A stretch of DNA of 64,000 nucleotides from Nocardia rhamnosiphila NBRC 108938 (GCF_000720425.1 NZ_JOAJ01000008.1:62001-126000); one strand, 5' to 3'. Positions 1 through 9,152 are shown, counted from the stretch's first letter. The notes: a model not told the origin generated them from the letters alone. A program made the numbers and translations.

Positions 1-163
1 GTGAGGGCACGTCTGCGATAGATCCGGTCCATCGCACGGTGGACCGGATCCGAGCGGCCCGTCGAGATGTACCGCGCCCCTACTTCGCGGCCCACTCGGT
101 GCCGGATGGAGGCATCCGTCGGCGCGTGGAGTGTGGGCGCCGGGCTCCGCGGAGACCGGCCCT

Positions 164-1105
164 TCACGACTCGCCCTGCTGTCCGCGGAAACTTTCCCAC
201 ATCTGTTCCACCACAATGGTGTGATCTTCCCGACGACCCGGTCCGAACGGCCCGGACTCCGGAAACGGTTGGTCGCCGACCGTATGGCTCAATTCTCGAA
301 GGCCGTCCCGCCAGTTCATGGAACGTTCGATGTTCTGCGCCTCGATTGTCACCGGGTCATGGGAGTATCTCTCGTCGATATCGACTCCGCTCTCTTCCAA
401 TATTTCACGGCGCGCCCGCGCGGCCGCCAAATACGAGGCGGTATCGCGCTCCACCAGTTTTTGTACCTGGCGATCGGTCCACCCCCGTTTGTCATCTATT
501 TCATCGAGTCCCGGTGGCGCGATGGTGCGTATCAGATCGCTTCTGCGGGCGTATTCCACCTGTTGCGCCAGGTGACGAGTCATCTCGGCGGAGCCGATGG
601 GCATTTCACGGTATCCCTCCTCGATATCGATGACTTCGGCATCGGGCACGGTGATCTTCTTACCCGTGTGGTCGGTGTAGGCATCCAGGCCTCCACGCTC
701 GAATGTCCATCCCCGCTGCTGTAAACCATGGATATCCTGTGACAACGCGCGAGACGACACCACCAGGGCATCGATATCATCGCCGAGCCCCGAAACGACG
801 CGTATTCGTCGCGCGGGTGCCGGGGCGTGATCGATCTCGGGCGACGCAAGATCATCGATCGGACTGCGCAGATCGTGATCGGTATCGCTGACTGTATTCG
901 CGGCACCCTGCGCCTTCTCGCTCACCGATCGTGGCGGTCGAGACCTGAGTTTCGCCACATCCGGGACGAGGTTCTTCGCACGGTGAAGTACTTCGCGCAT
1001 GGCGCGGATGATCCCGTCGGGCACACTGCCGATTCTCGCTCGGTACCGTCCTGCACGCGACCGAAAGGCGCTGGACACCGTCGGGGCGAGGGCCTGCGAG
1101 GCCAA
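164..1105 (-). CDS. Hypothetical protein, 313 aa
   Basis: I do not recognise this protein. It is charged and helical, with no convincing signal peptide or membrane segment. A run of basic residues near the N-terminus is followed by an acidic, low-hydrophobicity C-terminal half. The first possible start is a TTG at 1105, but a perfect 9-bp hairpin (1108-1130) ends only two bases upstream of it and no ribosome binding site is visible. A GTG near 1024 or the ATG at 1000 may therefore be the true start. The stop is clear. It is transcribed divergently from the TetR gene. Reading-frame length and codon-position bias support a gene; the function is unknown. Confidence 0.5.
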   Translation of the reverse strand: MASQALAPTVSSAFRSRAGRYRARIGSVPDGIIRAMREVLHRAKNLVPDVAKLRSRPPRSVSEKAQGAANTVSDTDHDLRSPIDDLASPEIDHAPAPARRIRVVSGLGDDIDALVVSSRALSQDIHGLQQRGWTFERGGLDAYTDHTGKKITVPDAEVIDIEEGYREMPIGSAEMTRHLAQQVEYARRSDLIRTIAPPGLDEIDDKRGWTDRQVQKLVERDTASYLAAARARREILEESGVDIDERYSHDPVTIEAQNIERSMNWRDGLRELSHTVGDQPFPESGPFGPGRREDHTIVVEQMWESFRGQQGES

Positions 1106-1225
1106 CGCGTCGGCAGCGAGACTGCCGACGTCACCTGGCTGTGTCGGGTCATCGGCCGAGCCGCGGGCATGCCCGGCATCTCCGGGTTATGGACAGTCCG
1201 TTACACAATGCGTTAGGGTCGGCGC

Positions 1226-1843
1226 ATGGCCAGACCACGCAGCTTCGAACACGAGAAGGTGCTCGCGGCCGCCACGAGTCAGTTCCAGCGGGCCGGCCTG
1301 CACGCCACCAGTGCGGAGGATCTCTGCCGGGCCACGGGGCTGGGACGCAGCAGCCTCTACAACACCTTCGGTAGCAAGGACGAACTCTTCGCGCAGTGCC
1401 TCGATGTCTATCTGGACAGCACCCTGGCGCGCGCGGAGGAGGTCATCGGTGATGGTTCGCTCGGCACCGTCGAACGTATCGAGGTCCTGTTGCGCCGGGT
1501 TGTGGCCGAGGAGGTCGAACGGGCCGGGTCCGGGGCGCCGCGGGGTTGTCTGGCGGTGAACACGGTGGCCGAACTGGCCGACGATCCCGTGCACGCGAAG
1601 AATGTCGAGCGGATCGGCCGGGATACCGCCGCCCGGCTGGAATTGCTGAGCGCCGTCCTGCGGGCGGGGCAGGCCGCCGGGGAGGTCACGAAAAGTGTTT
1701 CTGCCGAAGGGCTCGCCGCTTTTGTGAACTCGGCGATCGCCGGTCTGCGTATCTCCTCGCAGGGCCGGGTCGCGGCCCCGTGGTCCGGGGAGATCATCAC
1801 GGCCACGCTGCGGGCGCTGCGGCCGGATCCGGCGAGCGACTGA
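1226..1843 (+). CDS. TetR/AcrR-family transcriptional regulator
   Basis: This 205-residue protein has the N-terminal TetR DNA-binding domain at about residues 8-55, with a helix-turn-helix around residues 27-48 containing the typical GLGRSSLYNTFGSKDELF pattern. The rest is the all-helical ligand-binding and dimerisation part; the GCLAVNTVAEL segment is common in the AcrR-like subgroup. It lies 77 bases upstream of a co-oriented MFS transporter gene, and a near-palindrome (1886-1901) sits between them. By family precedent it is probably a repressor of that efflux gene that responds to a small molecule. The ligand is unknown. Confidence 0.9.
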   Translation: MARPRSFEHEKVLAAATSQFQRAGLHATSAEDLCRATGLGRSSLYNTFGSKDELFAQCLDVYLDSTLARAEEVIGDGSLGTVERIEVLLRRVVAEEVERAGSGAPRGCLAVNTVAELADDPVHAKNVERIGRDTAARLELLSAVLRAGQAAGEVTKSVSAEGLAAFVNSAIAGLRISSQGRVAAPWSGEIITATLRALRPDPASD

Positions 1844-1885
1844 ACCGCTGATGAGCCGATCGCCGCCGTTTTCGCGCCCGCATTT

Positions 1886-1901
1886 TGTACTGATCATTAC
1901 A
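1886..1901. promoter_or_regulatory. Candidate operator between tetR and the MFS gene
   Basis: The 16 bases TGTACTGATCATTACA form a palindrome with one mismatched pair, centred on TGATCA. They lie 20 bases before the GTG start of the transporter. Position and symmetry fit a TetR-family operator, but no binding evidence is available. Confidence 0.35.
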
Positions 1902-1920
1902 GAACTCAGGAGAACTTCCC

Positions 1921-3177
1921 GTGCCACCGACCCTTCCCGCCGCGCGCACCGCCGCGGTCCCCGCCGCCGTCTACGTTCTGGCCGCAGGCATTTTCGCCAT
2001 GGTGACCAGCGAATTCGCGGTCGCCGGCCTGATGCCGCAACTGGCCGAGAGCCTGCACACCGGTATCGACCGAATCGGCTACCTCGTCACGGTTTTTGCC
2101 GCCGCCATGGCCCTCGGCGGCCCGCTACTCGTCGCGGCGCTGCTGCGGATATCCCCGAAACCCGCGCTCATGACCGTCTTCGCGATCTTCCTCGCCGGAA
2201 ACCTGCTGGCGGCCCTCGCCTCCTCGTACGCGGTGATGGTGGTCGCCCGGATCATCACCGGCGTCGCCGCCCAGGCGTTCTTCGGTCTCGCGGTCTCGCT
2301 GTGCATGCGGCTGGTCGACGAACAGTTCCGGGGCCGCGCGGTATCCGTGGCGATGAGCGGACTCATGCTGGGCACCCTGCTCGGACTGCCGCTGGCCACT
2401 TTCATCGGCGGCCGCCTCGGCTGGCAGGCGGCCTTCTGGACGGTAGCCGTGCTCACCGCGTTCGCCGCGGCCCTCACCCTGGCCTTCGTCCGCGACCCGG
2501 GCCGGCCGGGCGCCGGAGACGACACGGCCGCCGCGTCACCGGCCGCCGAACTCCGTGCTTTCCGCCGCCCCCAACTGCTGCTCGCCCTCGTCTCCAGCAC
2601 ACTGATCATCGGCGCGACCTTCTCCGTCTTCAGCTTCCTCACCCCGGTACTCACCCGCGTCAGCGGATTCGCCGACAGCGCGGTGCCCCTGCTGCTCCTG
2701 GCCTACGGTGCCGCGACGGTGGTGGGCAATGCCGTCGTGGGCCGGTTCGCGGATCGCCACACCGTCGCCACGCTGCTGATCGGCACACTGCTCAATATCG
2801 TGTTCCTCACCGGTTTCGCGGCCTGGACCGACTTCAAGCCCGCGGCAATGGTATTCATGCTCGGAATCGGGCTCGTCGGCGTGACGATGAACCCGGCCAT
2901 GGCCGTGCGGGTGCAGCGCGCGGGCGGCACAGGGGTCCTGGTGAACACGGTGCACACCTCCTTCATCACACTCGGCGTGATCCTCGGCTCGGCCGTCGGT
3001 TCGAGCCTCCTGCCCGGCCACGGACTCCGGGCGCCGCTGGTCCTCGGAATCGTGCTCGCCGTACTCGCGGTCGCCGCGATCCTGCCGGCGCTGCGCTCCC
3101 CGTACCTGCGCGGGGGAGTGGACCGGGAGCCGGTGCGTGTCGTGCGGACGGACAGCCCGTATGCGGACGCCCGATAA
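1921..3177 (+). CDS. MFS transporter, drug-efflux (DHA1) type
   Basis: This 418-residue integral membrane protein has about twelve hydrophobic segments. The first helix contains the TSEFAVAGLMPQLAESL pattern typical of DHA1 exporters of the chloramphenicol/arabinose-efflux type, and the loop after helix 2 leads into an AMALGGPLL segment. It probably exports a drug or sugar-like compound by proton antiport. The GTG start at 1921 is chosen because AGGAG lies about 8 bases upstream. It follows the TetR gene in the same direction, so the two look like a regulator and efflux-pump pair. The substrate cannot be told from the sequence. Confidence 0.9.
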   Translation: MPPTLPAARTAAVPAAVYVLAAGIFAMVTSEFAVAGLMPQLAESLHTGIDRIGYLVTVFAAAMALGGPLLVAALLRISPKPALMTVFAIFLAGNLLAALASSYAVMVVARIITGVAAQAFFGLAVSLCMRLVDEQFRGRAVSVAMSGLMLGTLLGLPLATFIGGRLGWQAAFWTVAVLTAFAAALTLAFVRDPGRPGAGDDTAAASPAAELRAFRRPQLLLALVSSTLIIGATFSVFSFLTPVLTRVSGFADSAVPLLLLAYGAATVVGNAVVGRFADRHTVATLLIGTLLNIVFLTGFAAWTDFKPAAMVFMLGIGLVGVTMNPAMAVRVQRAGGTGVLVNTVHTSFITLGVILGSAVGSSLLPGHGLRAPLVLGIVLAVLAVAAILPALRSPYLRGGVDREPVRVVRTDSPYADAR

Positions 3178-3519
3178 GGCGGTATCGGGCCGCCGGGTGG
3201 TCGGTCGACCGTAGTGCTGTGCTCCTGGTCATGTTGCCTCGGCGCGGTGAATGCCCGGATCATGGCCCGGTGCGCAACCCTCGGCCCAGGAACCTGATCG
3301 CGTTGTGACGCTCGGGCGGGCTTGCCGGATTCGACCGACCGAGCAGGATGGTCTCGCTGGACTTACCCGGATAGGACGCCCCGCTCGGCTCTTGGTGGTC
3401 CTGCGGTAGCAAGGCTCCGTCGGCCGATCCGGACCCAACGATAAGGGCTGTGCCCGAGCGCGTCTCGTGCGCACCGGTGGCATACTCGACCCTTCGCGGG
3501 CCACACGGGGGATTGAACA
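3178..3519. other. Intergenic region without a gene
   Basis: These 342 bases separate the MFS gene from the KAP NTPase gene. Open frames here are extensions of antisense shadows of the downstream gene. I see no RNA gene, strong terminator or repeat. The promoter of the NTPase gene should lie in the last 100 bases. Confidence 0.5.
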
Positions 3520-6300
3520 ATGACAACATCGGACGCCGTCGACATCACCGAACTCGGTGTGATCGGCGGGACGCGGTTCTCGTTGGCACTGACGAATCGC
3601 CCCTGGGAACTCGACATCGATACGATCGCGGTGTCGGTAGGAGCCGGGTTCGGCGCGCTCGGGAACGCGCTCCGCGAGGCATATCCGGACGCGGCGTGGA
3701 ATGCGATCCTGTACGAGCTGATCGACGCCCGCCGCCCACGATTCTTCGCGCTCTCGTCCACGAGGCCGGAACAGGCGCTTCTGGTCAACCCGCGGGAGAC
3801 CGGCGGCGACGAGAGCGCATTGGGGGACGACATCCTCCGGCTGGCCGTCCGGGAAGCCATCCGGACCGCGGTCGGCGGCGGCACGAAAATTCTCGGTCTG
3901 CCACTGCTCACAGCGGGGGCTCTGAACCGGCCCGAAACAGAGGTCGCGGCGGCGGTGGTCTCCGCCGCGGTGGAATCCGCGTCGGACACGCCCGATCAGC
4001 GATTGGACGGCCTCGTCTTCTTCTGCCGTGAGCAGAGCGAGGCGGCGGCCATCGCGGCGGAATTCGCCCGGTCGGTACCCGATCTGTCCGGCGGCCTGGC
4101 CGGGAGCCTGTCCGCCGATCTGGTCGATCCGAATATCGGGATCCCGCTGGAAGGTGACCAACTCGGCGTCGCACCGTATGTCTCCATGCTGGCCACCGTG
4201 ATCGCCGACCGCGAGACACCACTGCCGCTGTCGGTCGGCGTCTTCGGGGCGTGGGGTTCGGGCAAGAGCTATTTCATGGCGATGCTGCGGGACCGGATCG
4301 ACGGGCTGGCCGGAACCGGCGAACGGTACTGCACCGAGATCGTGCAGATCGGTTTCAACGCCTGGCACTACACGGACAGCAATCTGTGGGCCAGCCTCGG
4401 CGACGAGATCTTCCGGCAGCTCGCCGGTTCCGAGCCAGGGTCGCGGGAGCGGGCGGAGCGGATCCGCCGGGAACTCGCCCACCGGGTCGACCAGCGCAGA
4501 CAACTCGAGATCGCCACCCGCGAAGCCGGCGATACCGCGGCGGCACTGCGCGCCGAGATCGATGAGGCCACGGCGACACGGGAAACGACCGCCGGCGATC
4601 TCCTGGTGGCGCTGCGCAACTCCGAGTCGTTCCGGGGCCGCGTCGACGGTCTGTGGCGCCGGCTCGGCCTGACCGACGAGGCCGCCCGGGCCAGGCTGCT
4701 GGCCGAGGAGATGCACGGCACCCTGACCGAGGCCGAGGCGCTGCGGCGGGTTCCGGCCGATCGGCGCGGCCGGATCGCGCTGGCGGCAGCGGCCGTCATC
4801 ATGCTCACCGGCCTGCTGGGGGCTGTCCTCGCACCGGCCCTGCGGGACTGGCTGGCCGCGGCAGTCGCGCTCTTCGGTGCGTGCGCCGGCACGGGGGTCG
4901 CGCTGCTCATCCGGGCGCGCACCGGGTTGCAGACGCTGCGAGAGATAGCCGGGGAACTACACACCGGTATGCGCGGCGCGGCCGACGCGGCGGTGGCCGA
5001 ACAGATGTCGGACACGCTGGACCGGCTGCGGGCTGCCGAGGCGCGACAGCGGGTGGCGCAGGCACAACTGGACGAGGTCGTCACCCAGGTGGGCGAACTC
5101 GGCCGGCAGCTCGCCCAGCTCGCGCCGGGGCGGCGCCTGCACAGTTTCATCGCCGACCGGGCGCGCAGCGACGACTACTCGGGCAGCCTCGGGCTGGTCT
5201 CCACGGTCCGCAAGGATTTCGAACAGCTCGTCGAATTGATGGTGGAATGGCGCGCCAGCGACCAGGAATGGGACCGCTCACGGCGTCCGGTCGACCGGAT
5301 CGTCCTCTATATCGACGATCTGGATCGGTGCCGGCCGGCGCAGGTGGTCGAGGTACTGCAGGCGGTCCACCTGCTGCTGGCCTTCGAACTGTTCGTGGTC
5401 GTGGTCGGCGTGGACCCGCGGTGGTTGCTGCGCTCGTTGCGCAGCAGCTACTCCGATCTGCTGGCGATGGACACCGAGGAGGACCCGGACGCGTTCGGGC
5501 GCACACCGGAGGACTACCTCGAGAAGATCCTCAATATCCCGCTGGTTCTGCCGGCGATGTCGCCGGACGGTCTGGGCCGCCTGCTCCGCTCGATCAGCGG
5601 ACCCGATCCCGTGCCGGTACCCGCGGTGGACCCGGCCGGGGATACGCCACCGCCCGTCCCGGAGCCGTCGGCGATCGAGCCCGTGACCACCGGCGTGATC
5701 ACGGTCGAACGTGGATCCGAGGTCGACCGGCAAGAGCGGGAAGGGCCCCGCACGCCGCCACCACGTCCGATGACCGAAGCCGAGATCGCCCTGCTCGCGG
5801 CATTGGACACGCTGATCGAGACACCGCGCGAGGCGAAACGTCTCGTCAACCTGTATCGGATGGTCCGCGCCACCCGCGATCTCTCCGAGGCGTCGCGCTT
5901 CCTCGGATCGAACGGGCAGCCGGGCGAATACCAGGCCGTGATCATTCTGCTGGGCCTGCTCACCGCCGGTACGCAGGTGCTCGGTGTGGTCCTCGACGGG
6001 CCACCGAGGCCGGGGGACGGGGTCGATGGCGGACTCGCGCACCGACCACCCGGCACCCCGCTGCACCGGTTCGTCGCCGATCTGGAACCACGTCCCCGCG
6101 ACGAAGGATGGACAAACCGTGTCGCCGGGGCCCTGCCGCCGGGCCGGATCGGGCAATGGCACCGGCTGCACGAGGGGCTCGCGCGGGTAGCGGGGGTCAC
6201 CGACCTGACCGACCTCACCGAGTTGCAGCTGTGGTTGCCGCGGGTGCGGCGTTTCTCCTATGTGCTGCCTGCCGTGGGTAGCCGGGGAGTCGCGCCGTAG
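3520..6300 (+). CDS. KAP-family P-loop NTPase with macro-like N-terminal domain
   Basis: This 926-residue protein is multidomain. Residues about 7-190 resemble a macro domain: an early GAGFGALGNAL strand-loop-helix, then a segment reading ILGLPLLTAGAL followed by a helix and an LVFFC strand, as in ADP-ribose-binding folds. A KAP NTPase follows. Its Walker A motif GAWGSGKS is at 243-250 and its Walker B motif IVLYIDDLDRC is at 594-604. Two membrane helices (about 419-441 and 446-467) and flanking coiled-coil segments are inserted between the two motifs, which is characteristic of KAP proteins. A proline-rich linker lies at about 693-750. KAP ATPases include the phage-exclusion protein PifA, so a membrane-attached sensor or defence role is possible. 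It stands alone, with no obvious partner gene. Confidence 0.85.
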   Translation: MTTSDAVDITELGVIGGTRFSLALTNRPWELDIDTIAVSVGAGFGALGNALREAYPDAAWNAILYELIDARRPRFFALSSTRPEQALLVNPRETGGDESALGDDILRLAVREAIRTAVGGGTKILGLPLLTAGALNRPETEVAAAVVSAAVESASDTPDQRLDGLVFFCREQSEAAAIAAEFARSVPDLSGGLAGSLSADLVDPNIGIPLEGDQLGVAPYVSMLATVIADRETPLPLSVGVFGAWGSGKSYFMAMLRDRIDGLAGTGERYCTEIVQIGFNAWHYTDSNLWASLGDEIFRQLAGSEPGSRERAERIRRELAHRVDQRRQLEIATREAGDTAAALRAEIDEATATRETTAGDLLVALRNSESFRGRVDGLWRRLGLTDEAARARLLAEEMHGTLTEAEALRRVPADRRGRIALAAAAVIMLTGLLGAVLAPALRDWLAAAVALFGACAGTGVALLIRARTGLQTLREIAGELHTGMRGAADAAVAEQMSDTLDRLRAAEARQRVAQAQLDEVVTQVGELGRQLAQLAPGRRLHSFIADRARSDDYSGSLGLVSTVRKDFEQLVELMVEWRASDQEWDRSRRPVDRIVLYIDDLDRCRPAQVVEVLQAVHLLLAFELFVVVVGVDPRWLLRSLRSSYSDLLAMDTEEDPDAFGRTPEDYLEKILNIPLVLPAMSPDGLGRLLRSISGPDPVPVPAVDPAGDTPPPVPEPSAIEPVTTGVITVERGSEVDRQEREGPRTPPPRPMTEAEIALLAALDTLIETPREAKRLVNLYRMVRATRDLSEASRFLGSNGQPGEYQAVIILLGLLTAGTQVLGVVLDGPPRPGDGVDGGLAHRPPGTPLHRFVADLEPRPRDEGWTNRVAGALPPGRIGQWHRLHEGLARVAGVTDLTDLTELQLWLPRVRRFSYVLPAVGSRGVAP

Positions 6301-6383
6301 TCGGGCGTGGACCGGGCCGGAAAGCCGTGGCGGGCCGAACTGCGTCGGACCAGCCGGCTGGGGCATCGAAGTATCCTCCCTGT

Positions 6384-6788
6384 ATGGACACCGTCACCCT
6401 GGACGTCCTCAGCGATGCGATCCGATCATCGTGGTCGGCGGAAACCAGCAGTGCGCCGGCCGGTTGGACCGGCTCTCCGGCGAAGGGGCAGTGCGCGGTG
6501 ACGGCTTGTGTGGTGCACGACTATCTCGGGGGAGAAATCCTCAACACGGTCGCCACGCTACCCAGCGGCGACACGGTGTCGCATTACCTCAACCACATAG
6601 ACGGACAAACTGTCGACCTGACCGCGCAGCAGTTCCCTCCTGGCACCAGTTTCACGTCACCGATACCCAAGACCAGGGGAATGCCGTCGACGCGGGAATA
6701 CTGTCTGTCCTACGACGGCACACGCAGGCGGTACGAACTGCTCAGCGCACGTGTAGCGGAATCTCTTCGGAGCGACCGGCGGTCATGA
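6384..6788 (+). CDS. YunG-like protein
   Basis: This 134-residue protein matches the YunG family pattern: an N-terminal LSDAIRSSWSAETS helix, WTGSPAKGQCAVTACVV, then DYLGGEIL and a SHYLN/DLTAQQF section. The conserved cysteine in GQCAVTA and the histidine in SHYLN suggest a papain-like or transglutaminase-like fold, but the family function is unknown. The ATG at 6384 is preferred over an in-frame start at 6327 because the family similarity begins there. Its TGA directly abuts the stop codon of the convergent XRE gene in the sequence TCATGA. Confidence 0.75.
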   Translation: MDTVTLDVLSDAIRSSWSAETSSAPAGWTGSPAKGQCAVTACVVHDYLGGEILNTVATLPSGDTVSHYLNHIDGQTVDLTAQQFPPGTSFTSPIPKTRGMPSTREYCLSYDGTRRRYELLSARVAESLRSDRRS

Positions 6789-7994
6789 TCGGGCAGTCCA
6801 CATACCCAACAGCTCGCGTGCCTCTCGTACCCCGCTGTGCGGACGGACAGCCGACACGATCCCTTGGAGGGCCGCCTGCAATCGTGTGGAAGCGACTGAA
6901 CTGACCGCGTCGAAATGGTCGGTCAACAGCACGCAGCCGTCGGCGATGGAGCCCGACTGCACGTGATTCTGGGCGAGCCTGATCTGCCAGGCAATGGTTT
7001 CCCGAGGGTAGGCGGCAGAGCCTTCGATCGCGGCCCGCAGGTATGTGGTGGCCTGCCGGTGGCTGCCGATCCGCATGAACACCAGTCCCGTCAGGCCGCT
7101 GAGCTGTGCTTCGGGCAGGTGCGCAAGATAGCCGGGATCACGTCCCCTGGTCGATTCGTAGGCGCGATGGGCACGACCGACCGCAGCCAACATCGCTGAC
7201 CGGTTACCCAGTGCGCTATGGGCTTCAGCTTCTCTAACAGCGGCCAGTGCACGGAGTTTCGGGCCGCCCTCGCGTCGCGCCGCCGATTGCGCCGCCTCGG
7301 CCAGCTTGACGCCTTCCTTCGGGCGAGACCCCTCCCGACACGAGAGCAGGCACGTGTTTATCCAGGCATGCGCGGCGGCCACCCCGTCGCCTGTGGCCGT
7401 GGCGGCCTGGGCTGCGTCGGCATAGTAGCGTTTGGCGGCATCCCAGCGACCGGCGTCGTAATGTATCCAGCCGGCCACAGTCATCGTCTCCGCACCTGCA
7501 CTGGCCAGGGTCGCGCCCACCTGGTCCGAGTAGTCGCCGTGGTCGAGCAGAAGCTGCACGTAGCGGGACTGATTCGCGGCCAGCTCGCACAGACGGTCGC
7601 CACCGGCCACCAATTGGAGTTCATGTAGCCGGTCAATGCCCCTGACAATTCGTTCGACATCGGAGATGCCGATTCGTGTCCGGGTTGCTCCGATTGATCC
7701 CGTCCGCTGCCCGCGATCGACAGCACTTGCTGCAGTCGCACCGACCACTCCGGCTTGGAAGAACTGGCGTCGTTTCAACTCCGCCTCCTCGTCGGACGGC
7801 AGCAATGTACTGAGCGGAACCTGCAATGCTATCGCTACGCGTCGCAAGACGCGGACATCGTAAGTGGCGGGGCCATCGTGCTCGAGCTGCGATACGGCGG
7901 GTTGGGTGAAATGGATGAGCGCGCCGAGCTCTGCCTGAGTGAGGCCGCTGGACTTGCGTATTTTCCGGATGGTTGCGCCGATGGTCGCAGACAT
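6783..7994 (-). CDS. XRE-family regulator with TPR-like C-terminal domain
   Basis: This 403-residue protein has an N-terminal helix-turn-helix of the Cro/CI type (about residues 8-62, with the core SSGLTQAELGALIHFTQPAVSQLEHD). A connecting segment contains FFQAGVVGATAASA, typical of actinobacterial XRE-TPR regulators. Repeated helical hairpins follow (about residues 150-400) and fit tetratricopeptide repeats. The ATG at 7994 is preceded by GGATGG, and the upstream open frame is not family-like. Such proteins often control nearby small genes or respond to peptides. It is divergent from the small ORFs at 8292-8931 and may regulate them. Confidence 0.85.
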   Translation of the reverse strand: MSATIGATIRKIRKSSGLTQAELGALIHFTQPAVSQLEHDGPATYDVRVLRRVAIALQVPLSTLLPSDEEAELKRRQFFQAGVVGATAASAVDRGQRTGSIGATRTRIGISDVERIVRGIDRLHELQLVAGGDRLCELAANQSRYVQLLLDHGDYSDQVGATLASAGAETMTVAGWIHYDAGRWDAAKRYYADAAQAATATGDGVAAAHAWINTCLLSCREGSRPKEGVKLAEAAQSAARREGGPKLRALAAVREAEAHSALGNRSAMLAAVGRAHRAYESTRGRDPGYLAHLPEAQLSGLTGLVFMRIGSHRQATTYLRAAIEGSAAYPRETIAWQIRLAQNHVQSGSIADGCVLLTDHFDAVSSVASTRLQAALQGIVSAVRPHSGVREARELLGMWTARS

Positions 7995-8291
7995 CCCATC
8001 CTCCGTTCCGTTGTGGCACAAGCCTTGTCGGTACCTCGCGCGGGATGGATTCTGACCAAGGGTCTCGCGCCTGATCGCACGATATACCGATCGCCACATA
8101 TTCCAGCAGAGGTGGCGTATCTGACGCCGTGCCAAACGATTTCCGGGACCTACGTTCCCTTTGGTACCCGGCGCCGGGGCGACGTCGCACCCCTTACGCG
8201 GCGCACCGCCTGCCCGACGGGAGGCAGTTGGTGGCGAAAAGCCCCCGGTGCCGGGTGCCGAACCACCACGGAACTCTGGACGGGGCGAACA

Positions 8292-8621
8292 GTGGGCGAA
8301 GTACAGCGAGCAGTCGGACTGGTCCGCAAGGACTTGGATGGACACAGCGGTGCGGATATCGGCAAACTCGCGGAGCGGCACGGGTATCGCATGGTGTGGA
8401 CTGTGTTCTTCGATACCGGGCCGCTGGCCTCAGCGCTCATCGTGGTCAGCACGGTCTATGAGCACAACGCCTCGGCGGTCGTGGTGCCGTCGTTAGCGCA
8501 TGTGGACGCGTATCGGGACGCCGTCACCGACGTGGCCGTGCTCATCACCCCCATGCGGCTGTATCCACGAGGGTTCCACTGGCCCACCACAGCTCTGGAA
8601 CCTGGGCGGGACGGACGGTAG
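8292..8621 (+). CDS. Small resolvase-fold-like hypothetical protein
   Basis: This protein has 109 residues. The pattern VGLVRKDLDG, ADIGKLAERHGYRMVWTVFFD, then YEHNASAVVVPSLAHVDA and VTDVAVLITPMRLYPRG resembles a family of about 100-residue actinobacterial proteins related to the N-terminal fold of serine recombinases. No DNA-binding domain is attached, and the position of the catalytic serine appears not to be conserved, so it is probably not a recombinase. The GTG at 8292 has a GGACGGGG stretch about 7 bases upstream. It is divergent from the XRE-TPR gene, an arrangement I associate with such regulators. Confidence 0.6.
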   Translation: MGEVQRAVGLVRKDLDGHSGADIGKLAERHGYRMVWTVFFDTGPLASALIVVSTVYEHNASAVVVPSLAHVDAYRDAVTDVAVLITPMRLYPRGFHWPTTALEPGRDGR

Positions 8622-8626
8622 CGCGG

Positions 8627-8707
8627 ATGATCTCCCTGGGCTTGTCGGTTGCCGCCGGGATTCCGCTCCTGGTGCTGCTGTGGTGTCTGATCTGGCCGAC
8701 GCGTTGA
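8627..8707 (+). CDS. Possible 26-residue membrane peptide
   Basis: The ORF begins 5 bases after the stop of the preceding gene. It encodes 26 residues, nearly all in one hydrophobic helix (AAGIPLLVLLWCLIW) and ending in PTR. Its close spacing suggests translational coupling, but the ribosome binding site is poor. In GC-rich DNA such a frame could occur by chance. Confidence 0.3.
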   Translation: MISLGLSVAAGIPLLVLLWCLIWPTR

Positions 8708-8814
8708 AGTCTCCGAAATCTCGACCGGCGGGGATCGCTTGTCCTTGCGATGATCAGGTCGGTATCGCACGCTTCCCGTGGATGATCCGGTGTGATGAGC
8801 GAGGAACAGAACGC

Positions 8815-8931
8815 ATGAGTGACGAATTCACCATCGACTGGGACGCCCCGCCCATCGGCGACGATTACGAGATATTGCCGGACGGTCGAGTCCCGGTCTA
8901 TGTGTCGCTCACCGTGGAAGACGACGCGTAG
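8815..8931 (+). CDS. Small acidic hypothetical protein, 38 aa
   Basis: The ORF encodes 38 residues, strongly acidic, beginning MSDEFTIDWDAPPIGDDYEI and ending TVEDDA. GAGGAAC lies about 8 bases before the ATG. A still smaller frame (8795-8818) ends in an ATGA overlap with this start, which is compatible with coupling. I do not recognise a family. Its place after the XRE-TPR cassette and its size suggest a small regulatory or precursor peptide, but this is only inference. Confidence 0.4.
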   Translation: MSDEFTIDWDAPPIGDDYEILPDGRVPVYVSLTVEDDA

Positions 8932-9152
8932 CTGCCATTCGGCCTGTTCGCGCGGCCAAGCTGCCGATCCGCCGATCGCGGCGCGAATCTGCGCCGACGC
9001 GGCAACGTTTTTCATGCCTTTTGAGGGCTTTATAGAAATTCTCGAATGATTCTTGGGCTCCACCTGCGGCCCGGAGAAAACAACTGCCGGCCGAATCCCG
9101 ATCCGGCCCAGGAGCGGATGATCGCTGGGCGGGATCGGGATCGACCCGGCGT

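Noticed and set aside
3229..4716. 495-codon minus-strand frame opposite the KAP NTPase
   Set aside because: It lies antisense to a well-supported gene, and its composition is typical of GC-rich shadows.
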